DNA of 64,000 bases from Bacteroidia bacterium (GCA_030427585.1 JAUIBW010000017.1:43285-107284); one strand, 5' to 3'. Positions 1 through 9,052 are shown, counted from the stretch's first letter. Made by a program: numbers and translations. The notes: generated from the sequence alone by a model not told the origin.

Positions 1-621
1 ATCCAATTAGCATTAGATTTTAAAGTGCCGCATATCTCCTGCTATGCTTTAACAGTAGAACCTAACACTGCATTACCAAAATTGATCGAAAAAGGAGAAA
101 TCCCTTCGATTGATGATAATTTGGCACAAAAACATTTTGAAATTCTCGTAACGTCTTTAGAAAAAGAAGGTTTTGAGCATTATGAATTATCTAACTTTGG
201 TAAGCCCGGATATTTCAGTAAAAACAATACCGCGTATTGGCAAGGGAAACGCTATTTGGGCATTGGACCATCTGCGCATTCCTATAACGGAAAACAACGA
301 AGTTGGAACATTAATAACAATGTAAAATACATCAAAGCATTACAACAAAATCAACTGCCCCGAGAGGTTGAAAACTTAACCATTACCGATACTTACAATG
401 AATATATCATGACAGGATTACGTACCATTTGGGGAGTATCTCTACAAAGAATAGAAAAGGATTTTGGAAAAAAATACAAAGAGTACCTTCTTAAACAAGC
501 TCAAAAACATATCGATACTCATCTTCTATACTTAGATGGTGATATACTATTGGTAACCAAAAAAGGAAAGTTTTTAAGCGATGGTATTGCAAGTGATCTT
601 TTCTTGCTAAATTTAGAGTAA
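1..621 (+). CDS. hemW: HemW-like radical SAM protein (coproporphyrinogen III oxidase-like), 5'-truncated
   Basis: The reading frame is open from the left edge, so the start lies outside the window and only about the last 206 residues are present. The segment HISCYALTVEPNTAL near the beginning, the later YWQGKRYLGIGPSAHSY and the C-terminal winged-helix-like part (RTIWGVSLQRIEKDFG) are typical of HemW, a radical SAM protein of the oxygen-independent coproporphyrinogen oxidase family now viewed as a heme chaperone. The CX3CXXC cluster motif would lie upstream and cannot be checked. The gene is followed after about 30 nt by the cyclase-family gene in the same direction. Confidence 0.85.
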   Translation: MQLALDFKVPHISCYALTVEPNTALPKLIEKGEIPSIDDNLAQKHFEILVTSLEKEGFEHYELSNFGKPGYFSKNNTAYWQGKRYLGIGPSAHSYNGKQRSWNINNNVKYIKALQQNQLPREVENLTITDTYNEYIMTGLRTIWGVSLQRIEKDFGKKYKEYLLKQAQKHIDTHLLYLDGDILLVTKKGKFLSDGIASDLFLLNLE

Positions 622-651
622 TTTTCTCCTTAAAAATAGTTGGAACAGTCT

Positions 652-1398
652 ATGATTACAACAATAAAACACAATAATCAATCCTATAAAATTGATCTTT
701 CAAAACCAATAGATATATCCATTCCTTTACGAGCATCGCAAGAAAATGTAAATGCGTGGTATATCGATGGCCCAAAGATCGAACCTGTAACCGATGGGGA
801 ATGGATTGGAAAAGTATCCGAAGGAGCTTCGACCAACTTCAATAATATTTATTTTAACCCTCATGGTCATGGTACGCATACCGAATGTGTTGGCCATATT
901 ACCCCAGAATTCTATAACATCAATGATGCGTTAAAGCACTACTTTTTTATTGCTGAAGTCATTTCTATTTTACCAGAAAAGCAAGGAGAAGATCATGTAA
1001 TTACCAAAGATCACATTGAAAATGTAATAACTTCTGTACAACCCGAAGCACTCATTATTAGAACAATTCCTAATACAAAGGAGAAATGCAGTAAACACTA
1101 TTCTAATACCAACTGGCCGTATCTTACAGAAGAAGCAGCTATTTATATAAGAACGTTGAATATAGAACATCTTCTCATTGATTTACCTTCGGTCGATAAA
1201 GAAAAAGATGACGGCAAATTATTGGCTCACAAGGCTTTTTGGGACTATCCCAAAGCAACCCGACATTATGCCACCATTACAGAAATGATTTATGTAGACA
1301 CCAAAATCCCAGATGGACAATACCTTCTTAATCTTCAGATAGCCTCTTTTGTAAATGACGCCTCACCAAGCAAACCTGTTTTGTATAAAATGTTGTAA
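652..1398 (+). CDS. Cyclase family protein (kynurenine formamidase-like metal hydrolase)
   Basis: A 248-residue protein of the cyclase family (PF04199), which includes kynurenine formamidase and isatin hydrolase. The family metal-binding signature HxGTHxDxPxH appears as HGHGTHTECVGH around residues 71-82, so the usual Asp is Glu and the Pro is Val, leaving the exact substrate open. Later segments (LLIDLPSVDKEKDDGKLLAH and a terminal Leu-rich strand) also fit the fold. I chose the ATG at 652 over an upstream in-frame TTG at 640 because the protein is complete from there. It may be co-transcribed with the DUF4260 gene that starts 3 nt after its stop. No tryptophan-catabolism partner is seen nearby. 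Confidence 0.75.
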   Translation: MITTIKHNNQSYKIDLSKPIDISIPLRASQENVNAWYIDGPKIEPVTDGEWIGKVSEGASTNFNNIYFNPHGHGTHTECVGHITPEFYNINDALKHYFFIAEVISILPEKQGEDHVITKDHIENVITSVQPEALIIRTIPNTKEKCSKHYSNTNWPYLTEEAAIYIRTLNIEHLLIDLPSVDKEKDDGKLLAHKAFWDYPKATRHYATITEMIYVDTKIPDGQYLLNLQIASFVNDASPSKPVLYKML

Positions 1399-1400
1399 AA

Positions 1401-1757
1401 ATGAAAATAATACTTCAACTAGAAGAAATTGCAATGCTCGGATTAGGAATATACTTATTTGGATTACTACCCTATCCCTGGTGGTTATTTTTAGTTTTAT
1501 TCCTCGTACCCGACATCGGAATCTTAGGATACATTATAAATAATAAAATTGGAGCATTAAGTTATAATATATTTCATCATAAAGGGATCGCAGTTTTGAT
1601 ATATCTTATTGGAATATACTTCTCGAACGAACTAGTACAACTTTCTGGAATCATTCTTTTTTCACACGCTGCTTTCGACAGGGTTCTGGGATATGGCCTA
1701 AAATATGAAAAAGGGTTCAAATTCACACATCTGGGCGAAATAGGTAAAAAGAATTAG
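1401..1757 (+). CDS. DUF4260 family membrane protein
   Basis: A 118-residue hydrophobic protein matching my recollection of DUF4260: about four membrane segments, with the conserved polar stretches LVPDIGILGY, YNIFHHKG and FSHAAFDRVLGYGLKY. The histidines and aspartates between helices are the conserved part of the family; no biochemical function is known. It starts 3 nt after the cyclase-family stop codon, so the two are probably one transcript. Confidence 0.75.
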   Translation: MKIILQLEEIAMLGLGIYLFGLLPYPWWLFLVLFLVPDIGILGYIINNKIGALSYNIFHHKGIAVLIYLIGIYFSNELVQLSGIILFSHAAFDRVLGYGLKYEKGFKFTHLGEIGKKN

Positions 1758-1846
1758 ATTAGAGTTTTTAACTAAAATATAACAATTTCTACAGACAACT
1801 TTTTTGATAACATTTCATCTAAGTAATATATCAAAGTTCTAAAATC

Positions 1847-2221
1847 ATGAAAGCAATACCATTTTCCTACTTACTAAAAATTTTTAGTATTATTTTTTTA
1901 TGTACTACTTTTTCATTTTCCTGTTCTGGTGATGACACCAAAAAAGCAGACTCTAATACCAATTTGGCAAAACTTAAAATAACGACTAAGCAATGCAAAG
2001 AACCCTGGTTACAAGCAGAAGGAAATACATTAGAAAACAAAGTGTATAACTACCTAAAGAGTCTAAATATCGAGCTCAAAGATTTCGAAAATATTACTCC
2101 AAAAGATATAGCAATGTGCGAAGCCTGTGAGGTTTGCTCTGGTCCTACAATTACCATAAAAGTAGATAAAACTCATGTTGATCGTTTGGTTAAAGAAGGA
2201 TTTTCTCTAGTCCCTAATTAA
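1847..2221 (+). CDS. Putative lipoprotein with a CxxCxxC motif, function unknown
   Basis: A 124-residue protein with an N-terminal hydrophobic segment ending in a lipobox-like FSFSC at about residues 22-26, suggesting a lipid-anchored envelope protein. The mature part carries two further features: a Cys near QCKEPW and a CEACEVCSGP cluster at about residues 97-106 followed by a short beta strand (TITIKV). The cysteines could form disulfides or bind metal. I do not recognise a family. The gene stands alone between DUF4260 and DUF4230. Confidence 0.6.
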   Translation: MKAIPFSYLLKIFSIIFLCTTFSFSCSGDDTKKADSNTNLAKLKITTKQCKEPWLQAEGNTLENKVYNYLKSLNIELKDFENITPKDIAMCEACEVCSGPTITIKVDKTHVDRLVKEGFSLVPN

Positions 2222-2269
2222 TATAAATACCTTTATTTTCTTAAACGATATTCTTCATATCTTTACACC

Positions 2270-2887
2270 ATGGAGTTATTGTTTATTGGACTTTTGGGAG
2301 GTGCTATTGTAGCCTATTTTATTTTTGCAAGATTTAGTGCCGCAAAAAATAAATCATCTGTACAAACACAATCTGTTGTACTTAAAGAAAAAATTAAAAG
2401 TGTTTGCAAGTTAGTTACCGTTGAAGGTGATTTTGCTGAAATCTACCATTATGAAAGCGTAAAAGAAAAATTCTTTAAATTACTATCGGGAACCAAAAAA
2501 GCATTAATTATTATTGAAGCTAAAGCGTATGTAGGATTTGATTTATCCCAAATAACACTAAAGAGTGATACCAAAAATAAACGAATTATCCTTACGCATT
2601 TTCCGCAGCCAAAACTCTTAACTATAGAAACCGATTTTAAATATTATGACAAAAAAGAAGGTTGGTTAAATCCTTTTACCTCTGGTGACCTTACAGATCT
2701 TAACAAAGAAGCTAAACAATTTATAAAAGATAAAATCCCTCAGAGCGGGCTCATGGAATCTGCAAAAAAAGAAGCCTTAACAGCTATTTCACTTATGGAA
2801 ACTCTTGCTGAATCTATTGGATGGACATTGGATTATTCTACCTTAAAAATAGATAACAATAATCAAGACGCAAAACAGTTAGAATAA
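2270..2887 (+). CDS. DUF4230 domain-containing membrane-anchored protein
   Basis: A 205-residue protein with one N-terminal membrane segment (residues 1-22, LLFIGLLGGAIVAYFIFARF) followed by a DUF4230 domain: the KLVTVEGDFAEIYHY beta region, ALIIIEAKAYVGFDLSQI and a C-terminal helix containing AKKEALTAISLMETLAESIGW. The family is widespread in Bacteroidota and Firmicutes and its role is unknown. It is followed 6 nt later by an acetyltransferase gene, suggesting a shared transcript. Confidence 0.8.
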   Translation: MELLFIGLLGGAIVAYFIFARFSAAKNKSSVQTQSVVLKEKIKSVCKLVTVEGDFAEIYHYESVKEKFFKLLSGTKKALIIIEAKAYVGFDLSQITLKSDTKNKRIILTHFPQPKLLTIETDFKYYDKKEGWLNPFTSGDLTDLNKEAKQFIKDKIPQSGLMESAKKEALTAISLMETLAESIGWTLDYSTLKIDNNNQDAKQLE

Positions 2888-2893
2888 AAAACA

Positions 2894-3298
2894 ATGAGTA
2901 TAGTTATTTCTACCGATAAAGAAAAATTAGATATCAACTTTATCCACGAGTTTTTAACTCACTCGTATTGGGCAACAGGAAGAACTAAAGAACAAGTAAA
3001 AACTACTATCGAACATTCGATGTGTTTCGGGATATATCTCGGTGAAAAACAAATCGGTTTTACAAGGGTATTAACCGATTATATAGTATATGCATACGTA
3101 ATGGATGTATTTATCATAGAACAACAACGAGGAAATGGATATGCTAAGCAATTAATGCAAGCTGTTATGGATCACCCCGAATTACAAGCCATTCGAAGAT
3201 GGATGCTACTTACAAAAGACGCTCATAAATTGTATCAACAATTTGGATTTGACAGTATAGACAACCCTTCGTGGGTAATGGAAAAATTAAATATATAA
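2894..3298 (+). CDS. GNAT family N-acetyltransferase
   Basis: A compact 134-residue GNAT-fold acetyltransferase. Motif A, the acetyl-CoA pyrophosphate-binding loop, is the QQRGNGYAKQLMQAV stretch at about residues 77-91 preceded by the strand VMDVFIIE. The C-terminal KLYQQFGFDSID is the usual motif B helix. Its overall form (YWATGRTKEQV near the start) is that of small single-domain family members whose substrate is unknown. It lies between DUF4230 and a YjbR-like gene with 6-9 nt gaps, an operon-like arrangement. Confidence 0.85.
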   Translation: MSIVISTDKEKLDINFIHEFLTHSYWATGRTKEQVKTTIEHSMCFGIYLGEKQIGFTRVLTDYIVYAYVMDVFIIEQQRGNGYAKQLMQAVMDHPELQAIRRWMLLTKDAHKLYQQFGFDSIDNPSWVMEKLNI

Positions 3299-3307
3299 AC
3301 TTTAAAA

Positions 3308-3664
3308 ATGAATATCGAAGCGTTTAGAGAATATTGTTTATCAAAAAAAGGAGTTACAGAAGAATTCCCATTCGATGAAAGCACCTTGGTTTTTAAAGTA
3401 ATGGGTAAAATGTTTGCTTTAACAGGATTAAATCGAATGCCTTTTAGTGTAAACTTAAAATGTGATCCTGATCGTGCTATCGAACTTCGCGAATATCACC
3501 CAGAAATAACTCCCGGATACCATATGAGTAAAAAACATTGGAATACTGTTAACTTTTCTGGTAGTTTACCTACTAATATGATACTCGATTTGATCAATCA
3601 CTCTTATGAGCTGGTAGTAAGTGGTTTGACAAAAAAAGTAAAACAAGAATTAGAAAATCTTTAA
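3308..3664 (+). CDS. MmcQ/YjbR family DNA-binding-like protein
   Basis: A 118-residue protein of the MmcQ/YjbR family: EYCLSKKGVTEEFPFDESTLVFKVMGKMFAL at the N-terminus, then the CDPDRAIELREYHPEITPGYHMSKKHWNTV block that is the hallmark of the family, and a terminal helix. The fold is related to CyaY-like and double-wing structures; DNA binding has been suggested, but the cellular role is unclear. It is the last gene of the 2270-3664 run. Confidence 0.85.
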   Translation: MNIEAFREYCLSKKGVTEEFPFDESTLVFKVMGKMFALTGLNRMPFSVNLKCDPDRAIELREYHPEITPGYHMSKKHWNTVNFSGSLPTNMILDLINHSYELVVSGLTKKVKQELENL

Positions 3665-3777
3665 TAGTAAAAAAATATTAGAATCATTGATGATCATCTC
3701 TAAGGATAATAAGGGAGTTCTGTACCCTTGGCCCTTTTACAGAGAAGTATTCAATACTCTTATTTGATAAGTACAAA

Positions 3778-5547
3778 ATGAACAACCCACAACAATTTTA
3801 TAAAGAGCAAATTTCTCTTCATACTGTATCACTAAAAAAAATAAAAAAACAACTCGCTATCTCCAGTATCATACGCTTATTTGTTTTTTTGGCGATAATA
3901 GCAGGAATATATTTTGGGTACCCTAATACTCAGATCATTATTGGTAGTAGTATTATAGGGATTGTAGCTTTTATATTTTTAGTAAACAGACATACTGATC
4001 TCTCTTATTCCAAAAACAAACTACAAAAACTAATCGATATCAACACGCTAGAGCTTAACGTTTTTGAAGGTGATGTAACAAAGCTTACTCCGGGAAAAGA
4101 ATATATCGATGCTACACATCCTTACAGTCATGATATCGACCTTTTTGGAGAGCAGTCTTTTTTTCAATACGCTAATCGCACAACTACCCTGGCCGGAAAA
4201 AACAAATTAGCAACTATACTTACTGCCAATGCTATTGATCATATCGAAAAAAAACAAGAAGCAATAAAAAATATCTCAAAACTTCCCGGATGGAGACAAG
4301 AATTTAGTGCTATTGCATCACTGGTTAATGTAAGTGTTTCGGTTTCATTAATACAAAAATGGTTACAAAACTATACTGCTTTTGTCCCTAAGGTAATGCG
4401 TATACTTCCTGCAATAGTATCTGGTATCTCGTTGATACTATTAACACTACTATTTCTGGATATGATTACTTTTACTATGTTTTTGATTTGGTTTTTTATT
4501 GGCTTGGGAATAACAGGGACGCAGCTTAAAAAAATCAACAAATTATATAGTAACTCCAATAAAGTAAAAGATACCTTTGAGCAGTATTATAAACTAGTAG
4601 ATAAAATTGAAAATGCAAATTTTGAAGCCGCCTTATTACAAGAAAAACAACAATTAGTAATTAGCGACAAAGAAAAAGCTTCGCAAACCCTAAAGCAGTT
4701 TGCCAGTATTCTCAATGCCTTTGATCAACGTAATAACATGATGTTTGGGGTTCTTGTCAACGGATTACTATTATGGGATATTTTACAAAGTTATCGTATT
4801 GAACATTGGATTACCAAAAATCATAATAAAGTGGCACAATGGTTCGAGGTTATTGCCTTTTTTGATGCGTATAACTCTCTTGGTAATTTTACCTTTAATC
4901 ACCCCGATTATGTATATCCAAAAATAACATCAAACAATAGTATACTCAAAGCCAAAGAACTGGGGCACCCAATGCTTAATGCTCATAAAAGAATAGATAA
5001 TGACATCACCGTAGACAAGGAGCAGTTTTTAATCATTACGGGAGCTAATATGGCCGGAAAAAGTACGTTTTTGCGTACCGTTGCTTTACAAATTGTGATG
5101 TCAAACATAGGACTACCTATTTGCGCAAAATCATGTGAATATCGTCCTATCAAATTGATAAGTAGTATGAGAACGTCAGACTCATTAAGTGATGACGCCT
5201 CTTATTTCTTTTCAGAATTAACACAGCTTAAAAAAATTGTAAATGCTCTGGAGAAAGATGAATACTTTATCATCCTCGATGAAATCCTAAAAGGTACCAA
5301 TAGCAAAGACAAAGCAGCAGGATCCCGTAAATTTGTAGAAAAACTGGTTAAGGCAAAAGCAACAGGTATTATAGCAACACATGATCTAAGTCTTTGTGAG
5401 ATTGCATCAGAATTACATCAAGTAGAAAATCGTTTTTTTGATGCTCAAATTGTAAATGACGAGTTATTCTTTGATTATAAATTTAAAGATGGGATTTGCC
5501 AGAATATGAATGCTTCATTCTTATTAAAGAAAATGGGGATTGTGTGA
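3778..5547 (+). CDS. Membrane-anchored MutS-like ATPase
   Basis: A 589-residue protein with two hydrophobic clusters in the N-terminal half (residues about 27-65 and about 205-240, each probably two membrane helices), a lever-like helical middle and a C-terminal MutS ATPase domain. The Walker A motif GANMAGKST is at residues 422-430, Walker B is FIILDEIL near 500, and GIIATHDLSL follows. It lacks the MutS mismatch-recognition and connector domains, so it is not canonical MutS. Such membrane MutS-like proteins are common in Bacteroidota and of unknown function; a role in envelope-associated DNA transactions would be speculation. Confidence 0.85.
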   Translation: MNNPQQFYKEQISLHTVSLKKIKKQLAISSIIRLFVFLAIIAGIYFGYPNTQIIIGSSIIGIVAFIFLVNRHTDLSYSKNKLQKLIDINTLELNVFEGDVTKLTPGKEYIDATHPYSHDIDLFGEQSFFQYANRTTTLAGKNKLATILTANAIDHIEKKQEAIKNISKLPGWRQEFSAIASLVNVSVSVSLIQKWLQNYTAFVPKVMRILPAIVSGISLILLTLLFLDMITFTMFLIWFFIGLGITGTQLKKINKLYSNSNKVKDTFEQYYKLVDKIENANFEAALLQEKQQLVISDKEKASQTLKQFASILNAFDQRNNMMFGVLVNGLLLWDILQSYRIEHWITKNHNKVAQWFEVIAFFDAYNSLGNFTFNHPDYVYPKITSNNSILKAKELGHPMLNAHKRIDNDITVDKEQFLIITGANMAGKSTFLRTVALQIVMSNIGLPICAKSCEYRPIKLISSMRTSDSLSDDASYFFSELTQLKKIVNALEKDEYFIILDEILKGTNSKDKAAGSRKFVEKLVKAKATGIIATHDLSLCEIASELHQVENRFFDAQIVNDELFFDYKFKDGICQNMNASFLLKKMGIV

Positions 5548-5681
5548 TCCTGAAATCAAAAAACAACTATCAATTCGATAGTTATAGATAAAATATAATC
5601 TTAGATTTGAAGAGTAAAGCCATTAAAATAAGTATTTGATGCAAAATTTTCTAATTCTCAACTAGATTCAATACTAAATTC

Positions 5682-6623
5682 ATGCAAAAAGAAGATCTGA
5701 TTCAAACCCATCAAAGAATTGAACCCTATATTCATAAAACACCTGTGTTTAGCTCTCGATTAATTGATGAGATAGCAGGAGCAACTCTTTATTTTAAATG
5801 TGAAAACTTTCAAAAAACAGGAGCGTTTAAAATGAGAGGAGCTACAAATGCAATTATGCAACTTACCGAGGAACAGAAACAAAAAGGTGTTGTTACGCAT
5901 TCTTCGGGGAATTTTGCACAGGCACTTTCTCTTGCAGCTCTAAAATTGGGCATCAAGGCATTTATAGTAATGCCCTCTAATGCTCCCCAGGTTAAAAAAG
6001 ATGCGGTAAAAGGTTATCAGGGAAATATCATCGAATGCGAACCTACACTAGTAGCAAGAGAAAATACCGCCATAGAAATCTCACAAAAAGAAGGAGCTAC
6101 TTTTGTACATCCCTATAATGATAGTAACGTTATCCTGGGACAAGGAACAGCTTGTAAAGAACTGTTAGAAAAACAACCTGATTTAGATTATGTATTTACA
6201 CCAGTTGGTGGTGGTGGCTTAATCGCTGGGACAGCTTTATCTGCTCTTTATTTTGGAAATGATTGTACAATAATCGGGGGCGAACCTTTTGAGGTTGATG
6301 ATGCATATCGATCTCTACAAAGCGGAATTATTGAATCTAATTTGACCACAAATACTATTGCAGATGGGCTTAGAGTACAATTAGGAGATAAAAATTTTCC
6401 TATAATCCAACAATATGTAAAAAAGATAATACGAGTTACAGAAGAAGAAATTGTAGAAGCCATGAGACTAATTTGGGAACGTTTAAAAATTGTTTCAGAA
6501 CCATCTTCTGCTGTAGCGTTGGCAGCCATGTTAAAAGAGAAAAACATTTTTAAAGACAAGAAAATAGGTATTATTGTTTCAGGAGGAAATGTAGATTTAA
6601 ATCAACTACCTTTTAACCTTTAA
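5682..6623 (+). CDS. Pyridoxal-phosphate threonine/serine dehydratase (serine racemase-like)
   Basis: A 313-residue fold-type II PLP enzyme. The cofactor lysine is K50 in KTGAFKMRGA, the SSGNFAQAL loop binds the substrate carboxylate, and the phosphate-binding glycine loop PVGGGGLIAG is at about residues 175-184. There is no C-terminal ACT regulatory domain, so it resembles catabolic threonine dehydratase or serine racemase rather than biosynthetic IlvA. The reaction would be Thr or Ser to the 2-oxo acid plus ammonia. The terminal SGGNVDL motif is typical. It is a single gene followed by a Crp-type regulator. Confidence 0.88.
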   Translation: MQKEDLIQTHQRIEPYIHKTPVFSSRLIDEIAGATLYFKCENFQKTGAFKMRGATNAIMQLTEEQKQKGVVTHSSGNFAQALSLAALKLGIKAFIVMPSNAPQVKKDAVKGYQGNIIECEPTLVARENTAIEISQKEGATFVHPYNDSNVILGQGTACKELLEKQPDLDYVFTPVGGGGLIAGTALSALYFGNDCTIIGGEPFEVDDAYRSLQSGIIESNLTTNTIADGLRVQLGDKNFPIIQQYVKKIIRVTEEEIVEAMRLIWERLKIVSEPSSAVALAAMLKEKNIFKDKKIGIIVSGGNVDLNQLPFNL

Positions 6624-6691
6624 TTAATAAGGCAAGAAAAAAACTTGTCGTTTTTAGGAAAGTAACTGGAAAACTTAATATTGAAAACAAA

Positions 6692-7267
6692 ATGGCTACG
6701 CAATTTTTTGAACATATCAATACGTTTGTCAACATTGACGAAAAAGATTTTCAAAGAATACTAACCTTCTTTGATTTGTGTAGCGTAAAGAAAAAAGAAA
6801 TTATTGTTAAGGCGGGAGATCTATGTAATTTCAATCATTTTGTAGTAGACGGGTGCCTTCAGATGTTTTATATCAATGATAAAGGAACAGAGCGAACTAT
6901 TCAATTTGCAATTGAGAATTGGTGGATGACAGATTTTTTGGCCTATCATAACCAAAGTATAACAGACTTTTATATTCAGGCAGTCGAAAACACAAAAATC
7001 CTTTCTATCTCTTACGATAAACAAGAAGAATTATTATATGAGTTTCCTAAACTCGAAAAGTATTTTAGAGTACTTTATCAAATTTCATATGGTGCAGCTC
7101 TAATCAAAATGAAGTATTTCCTTGATCTTTCTAAAGAAGAAATCTACTTTCAGTTCACAGAACATTTTCCCGAATTTACCCAAAGAGTCCCTCAATATTT
7201 AATTGCTTCTTTTTTAGGACTTACACCAGAATATGTAAGTGAAATCAGAAATAAAAAACGTTCTTAA
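6692..7267 (+). CDS. Crp/Fnr family transcriptional regulator
   Basis: A 191-residue regulator with an N-terminal cyclic-nucleotide-binding-like beta-roll (residues about 20-110, including EIIVKAGDLCNFNHFVVDGCLQMFY) and a short C-terminal helix-turn-helix (VPQYLIASFLGLTPEYVSEIRNKK). This is the typical short Bacteroidota subtype without Fe-S cysteines, probably responding to a small ligand or acting constitutively. It sits 63 nt upstream of the AhpD-like gene in the same direction, a common pairing in which the regulator controls its neighbour. Confidence 0.88.
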   Translation: MATQFFEHINTFVNIDEKDFQRILTFFDLCSVKKKEIIVKAGDLCNFNHFVVDGCLQMFYINDKGTERTIQFAIENWWMTDFLAYHNQSITDFYIQAVENTKILSISYDKQEELLYEFPKLEKYFRVLYQISYGAALIKMKYFLDLSKEEIYFQFTEHFPEFTQRVPQYLIASFLGLTPEYVSEIRNKKRS

Positions 7268-7330
7268 ACCAGTTTAAGTTTTTTCTTGACGACGGCAAAT
7301 ACCTTTACATCAAATTCAAATATTAAAACA

Positions 7331-7771
7331 ATGGAAAAAAGAATTCAAATTGATGCAAGTGAGCCTTTAGCCTATAAAGCCATGTACGCCCTGGGAAATT
7401 ATGTACAACAAAGCCAGTTAAGTGATATTCACAAAGAACTTATAAACATAAGAGTATCGCAACTAAACGGCTGTGCCTTTTGCATAAACATGCATACCAA
7501 GGATGCTCTCGAAAACGGAGAAACCCAACAGCGTATTTTTTTACTCAATGCCTGGCAGGAAACCGATATATTTACAGAAGAAGAAAAAGTTATTCTACAA
7601 ATTACCGAAGAAGTAACAATGATTCATAATAATGGATTAACAAACAAAACATATCAAAAAGCCATTGAAAAATTTGATGAAAAATATGTATCCCAAATAA
7701 TAATGGCTGTAATAAATATAAATGCATGGAACAGAATTGCAATAAGTACCCATAAACCTATCGATAAATAA
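7331..7771 (+). CDS. Carboxymuconolactone decarboxylase / AhpD-like peroxidase
   Basis: A 146-residue all-helical protein of the CMD/AhpD family. The redox motif is present as NGCAFCINMHTKDA at about residues 46-59, with two cysteines and the downstream histidine that serve alkylhydroperoxidase activity in AhpD. The start at 7331 gives the normal family N-terminus (MEKRIQIDASEP); an upstream TTG at 7286 lies in the untranslated region. The preceding Crp-type gene may regulate it. A strong palindromic terminator follows at 7813-7858. Confidence 0.85.
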   Translation: MEKRIQIDASEPLAYKAMYALGNYVQQSQLSDIHKELINIRVSQLNGCAFCINMHTKDALENGETQQRIFLLNAWQETDIFTEEEKVILQITEEVTMIHNNGLTNKTYQKAIEKFDEKYVSQIIMAVININAWNRIAISTHKPIDK

Positions 7772-7812
7772 TTCATCTTTAGTACACATACATAATATCC
7801 ATAATACTTCAT

Positions 7813-7858
7813 AAAAGAGATAGCGATATGACTATATAGTCATATCGCTATCTCTTTT
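7813..7858 (+). terminator. Strong 46-bp palindromic terminator
   Basis: A perfect 46-bp inverted repeat centred on 7835/7836, with AAAAGAGATAGCG at the left and its complement ending in TTTT at the right. It lies 41 nt after the AhpD-like stop. Flanking A and T runs make it usable in either direction, but no convergent gene is present. Confidence 0.8.
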
Positions 7859-7911
7859 TGTGACTTACACTAGAATATTCAAGTAACATTAAAAAAAATA
7901 AGCATGAATTT

Positions 7912-7947
7912 AAAAAACATACTGATATGAATGTTTTTTTATATTTG
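7912..7947 (+). promoter_or_regulatory. TetR promoter with overlapping inverted-repeat operator
   Basis: AAAAAACAT at 7912-7920 and ATGTTTTTT at 7931-7939 form a perfect inverted repeat with a 10-nt spacer, immediately upstream of the Bacteroidota -7 box TATATTTG at 7940-7947. The geometry fits an autorepression operator for the TetR gene that starts at 7952. The -7 box just before 7952 also rules out the in-frame ATG at 7931, which is part of the operator arm. Confidence 0.55.
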
Positions 7948-7951
7948 TCAT

Positions 7952-8557
7952 ATGAACCAAAAAATCAAGTCCAGAGAAACTCAAAATTTGATCATTAATA
8001 GTGCTTTTGAACTATTCTATAAACATGGTTATAATAAAACCAGTATTCCAGAAATAATAAAGGGGACAGGGCTTTCTAAAGGTGCTTTTTATCATCATTT
8101 TAAAAGCAAGAGAAGTATTGGAGAAAAAGTAATTGACCTTACCGTAAGGAAAAGAGTTTATGAAAGAATGGTTGCTCCTCTCAAAAATCTGGATAACGCA
8201 CCTATAATACCATTATTATATGATGTCTTTATCAAGCGTATCGAGGGGTATTCTGATTTGGAAAAAGATTTAGGTTGCCCTGCAAATAACTTGATTAATG
8301 AAATAGGATATTCAGAAAGTTCATTTAGAGAAATGCTTAGGGATATAATCGATCATTGGCAGGAGATCATGGTCAATCTATTAGAGCAAGGCAAAATTAA
8401 GGGTGAAATTAGAAAAAATGTGGATACATCTGCAACTGCCATTTTTCTGATAAGTGCTTTTGAGGGAGTAAGAGGTATTAGAAAAGTATATAATAATGAT
8501 AAAATATTAGACGAATACCTTATAGCTGTAAAAAGCTACATTGAGCAATTAGCATAA
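7952..8557 (+). CDS. TetR/AcrR family transcriptional regulator
   Basis: A 201-residue TetR regulator. The N-terminal helix-turn-helix is clear: INSAFELFYKHGYNKTSIPEIIKGTGLSKGAFYHHFKSKRSIGEKV. The C-terminal half is the ligand domain, with the TetR_C-like segment DLGCPANNLINEIGYSESSF, seen in regulators of oxidative or thiol stress genes. It is followed after 21 nt by an OsmC-type gene and then a cupin gene, which are probable targets. The transcript would have almost no 5' leader because the -7 box ends at 7947. Confidence 0.88.
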   Translation: MNQKIKSRETQNLIINSAFELFYKHGYNKTSIPEIIKGTGLSKGAFYHHFKSKRSIGEKVIDLTVRKRVYERMVAPLKNLDNAPIIPLLYDVFIKRIEGYSDLEKDLGCPANNLINEIGYSESSFREMLRDIIDHWQEIMVNLLEQGKIKGEIRKNVDTSATAIFLISAFEGVRGIRKVYNNDKILDEYLIAVKSYIEQLA

Positions 8558-8578
8558 TTTTTTAATTAAAAAAATGAA

Positions 8579-8983
8579 ATGAAAGCAATTCGAATAACAC
8601 TAGAACAAATATCAAATACAGCAATGCAATTAAACAATGACACTATAAAAGTTATTGTAGATCGACCAATAAGCCAAGGTGGTGGTGGCAGTGGGTTAAT
8701 GGGAGGTCAATATTTATTGACCGGTATTGGTGGCTGTTTTTGTAGTACATTTTTTGCCGCAGCACAATCCAGAAATTTCGAGATTGAAGGGTTTCAGGTT
8801 GATGTTATCGCAACTAAAAGCGAAGATTTACCTAAACGTTTTACAGATATACGCCTTGATGTATCTTATAAAAAATGCAGTGATCCGGTAGTTTTAAAAA
8901 AATTACTCAAGATTGCAGAAATGGGTTGTATATCAATTAATACTATTAAAGAAGGAATGGGGTTTAAAATACATCAAAAATGA
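8579..8983 (+). CDS. OsmC family peroxiredoxin-like protein
   Basis: A 134-residue OsmC/Ohr-family protein. The GGGGSGLMGGQYLLTGIGGCFCSTFFAAA region corresponds to the helix holding the first catalytic cysteine, and the second family cysteine would be in EMGCISINTIKEG near residue 120. These proteins reduce organic hydroperoxides, though many Bacteroidota members are uncharacterised. The start used is the ATG at 8579; an ATG at 8574 is out of frame and hits a stop at once. It is probably in an operon with the upstream TetR gene. Confidence 0.82.
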   Translation: MKAIRITLEQISNTAMQLNNDTIKVIVDRPISQGGGGSGLMGGQYLLTGIGGCFCSTFFAAAQSRNFEIEGFQVDVIATKSEDLPKRFTDIRLDVSYKKCSDPVVLKKLLKIAEMGCISINTIKEGMGFKIHQK

Positions 8984-9052
8984 AATAATTATTCATATCA
9001 GCGCAATGTATATATACAATAATGAAATCACATTAATAAAAATGAAGACAAT

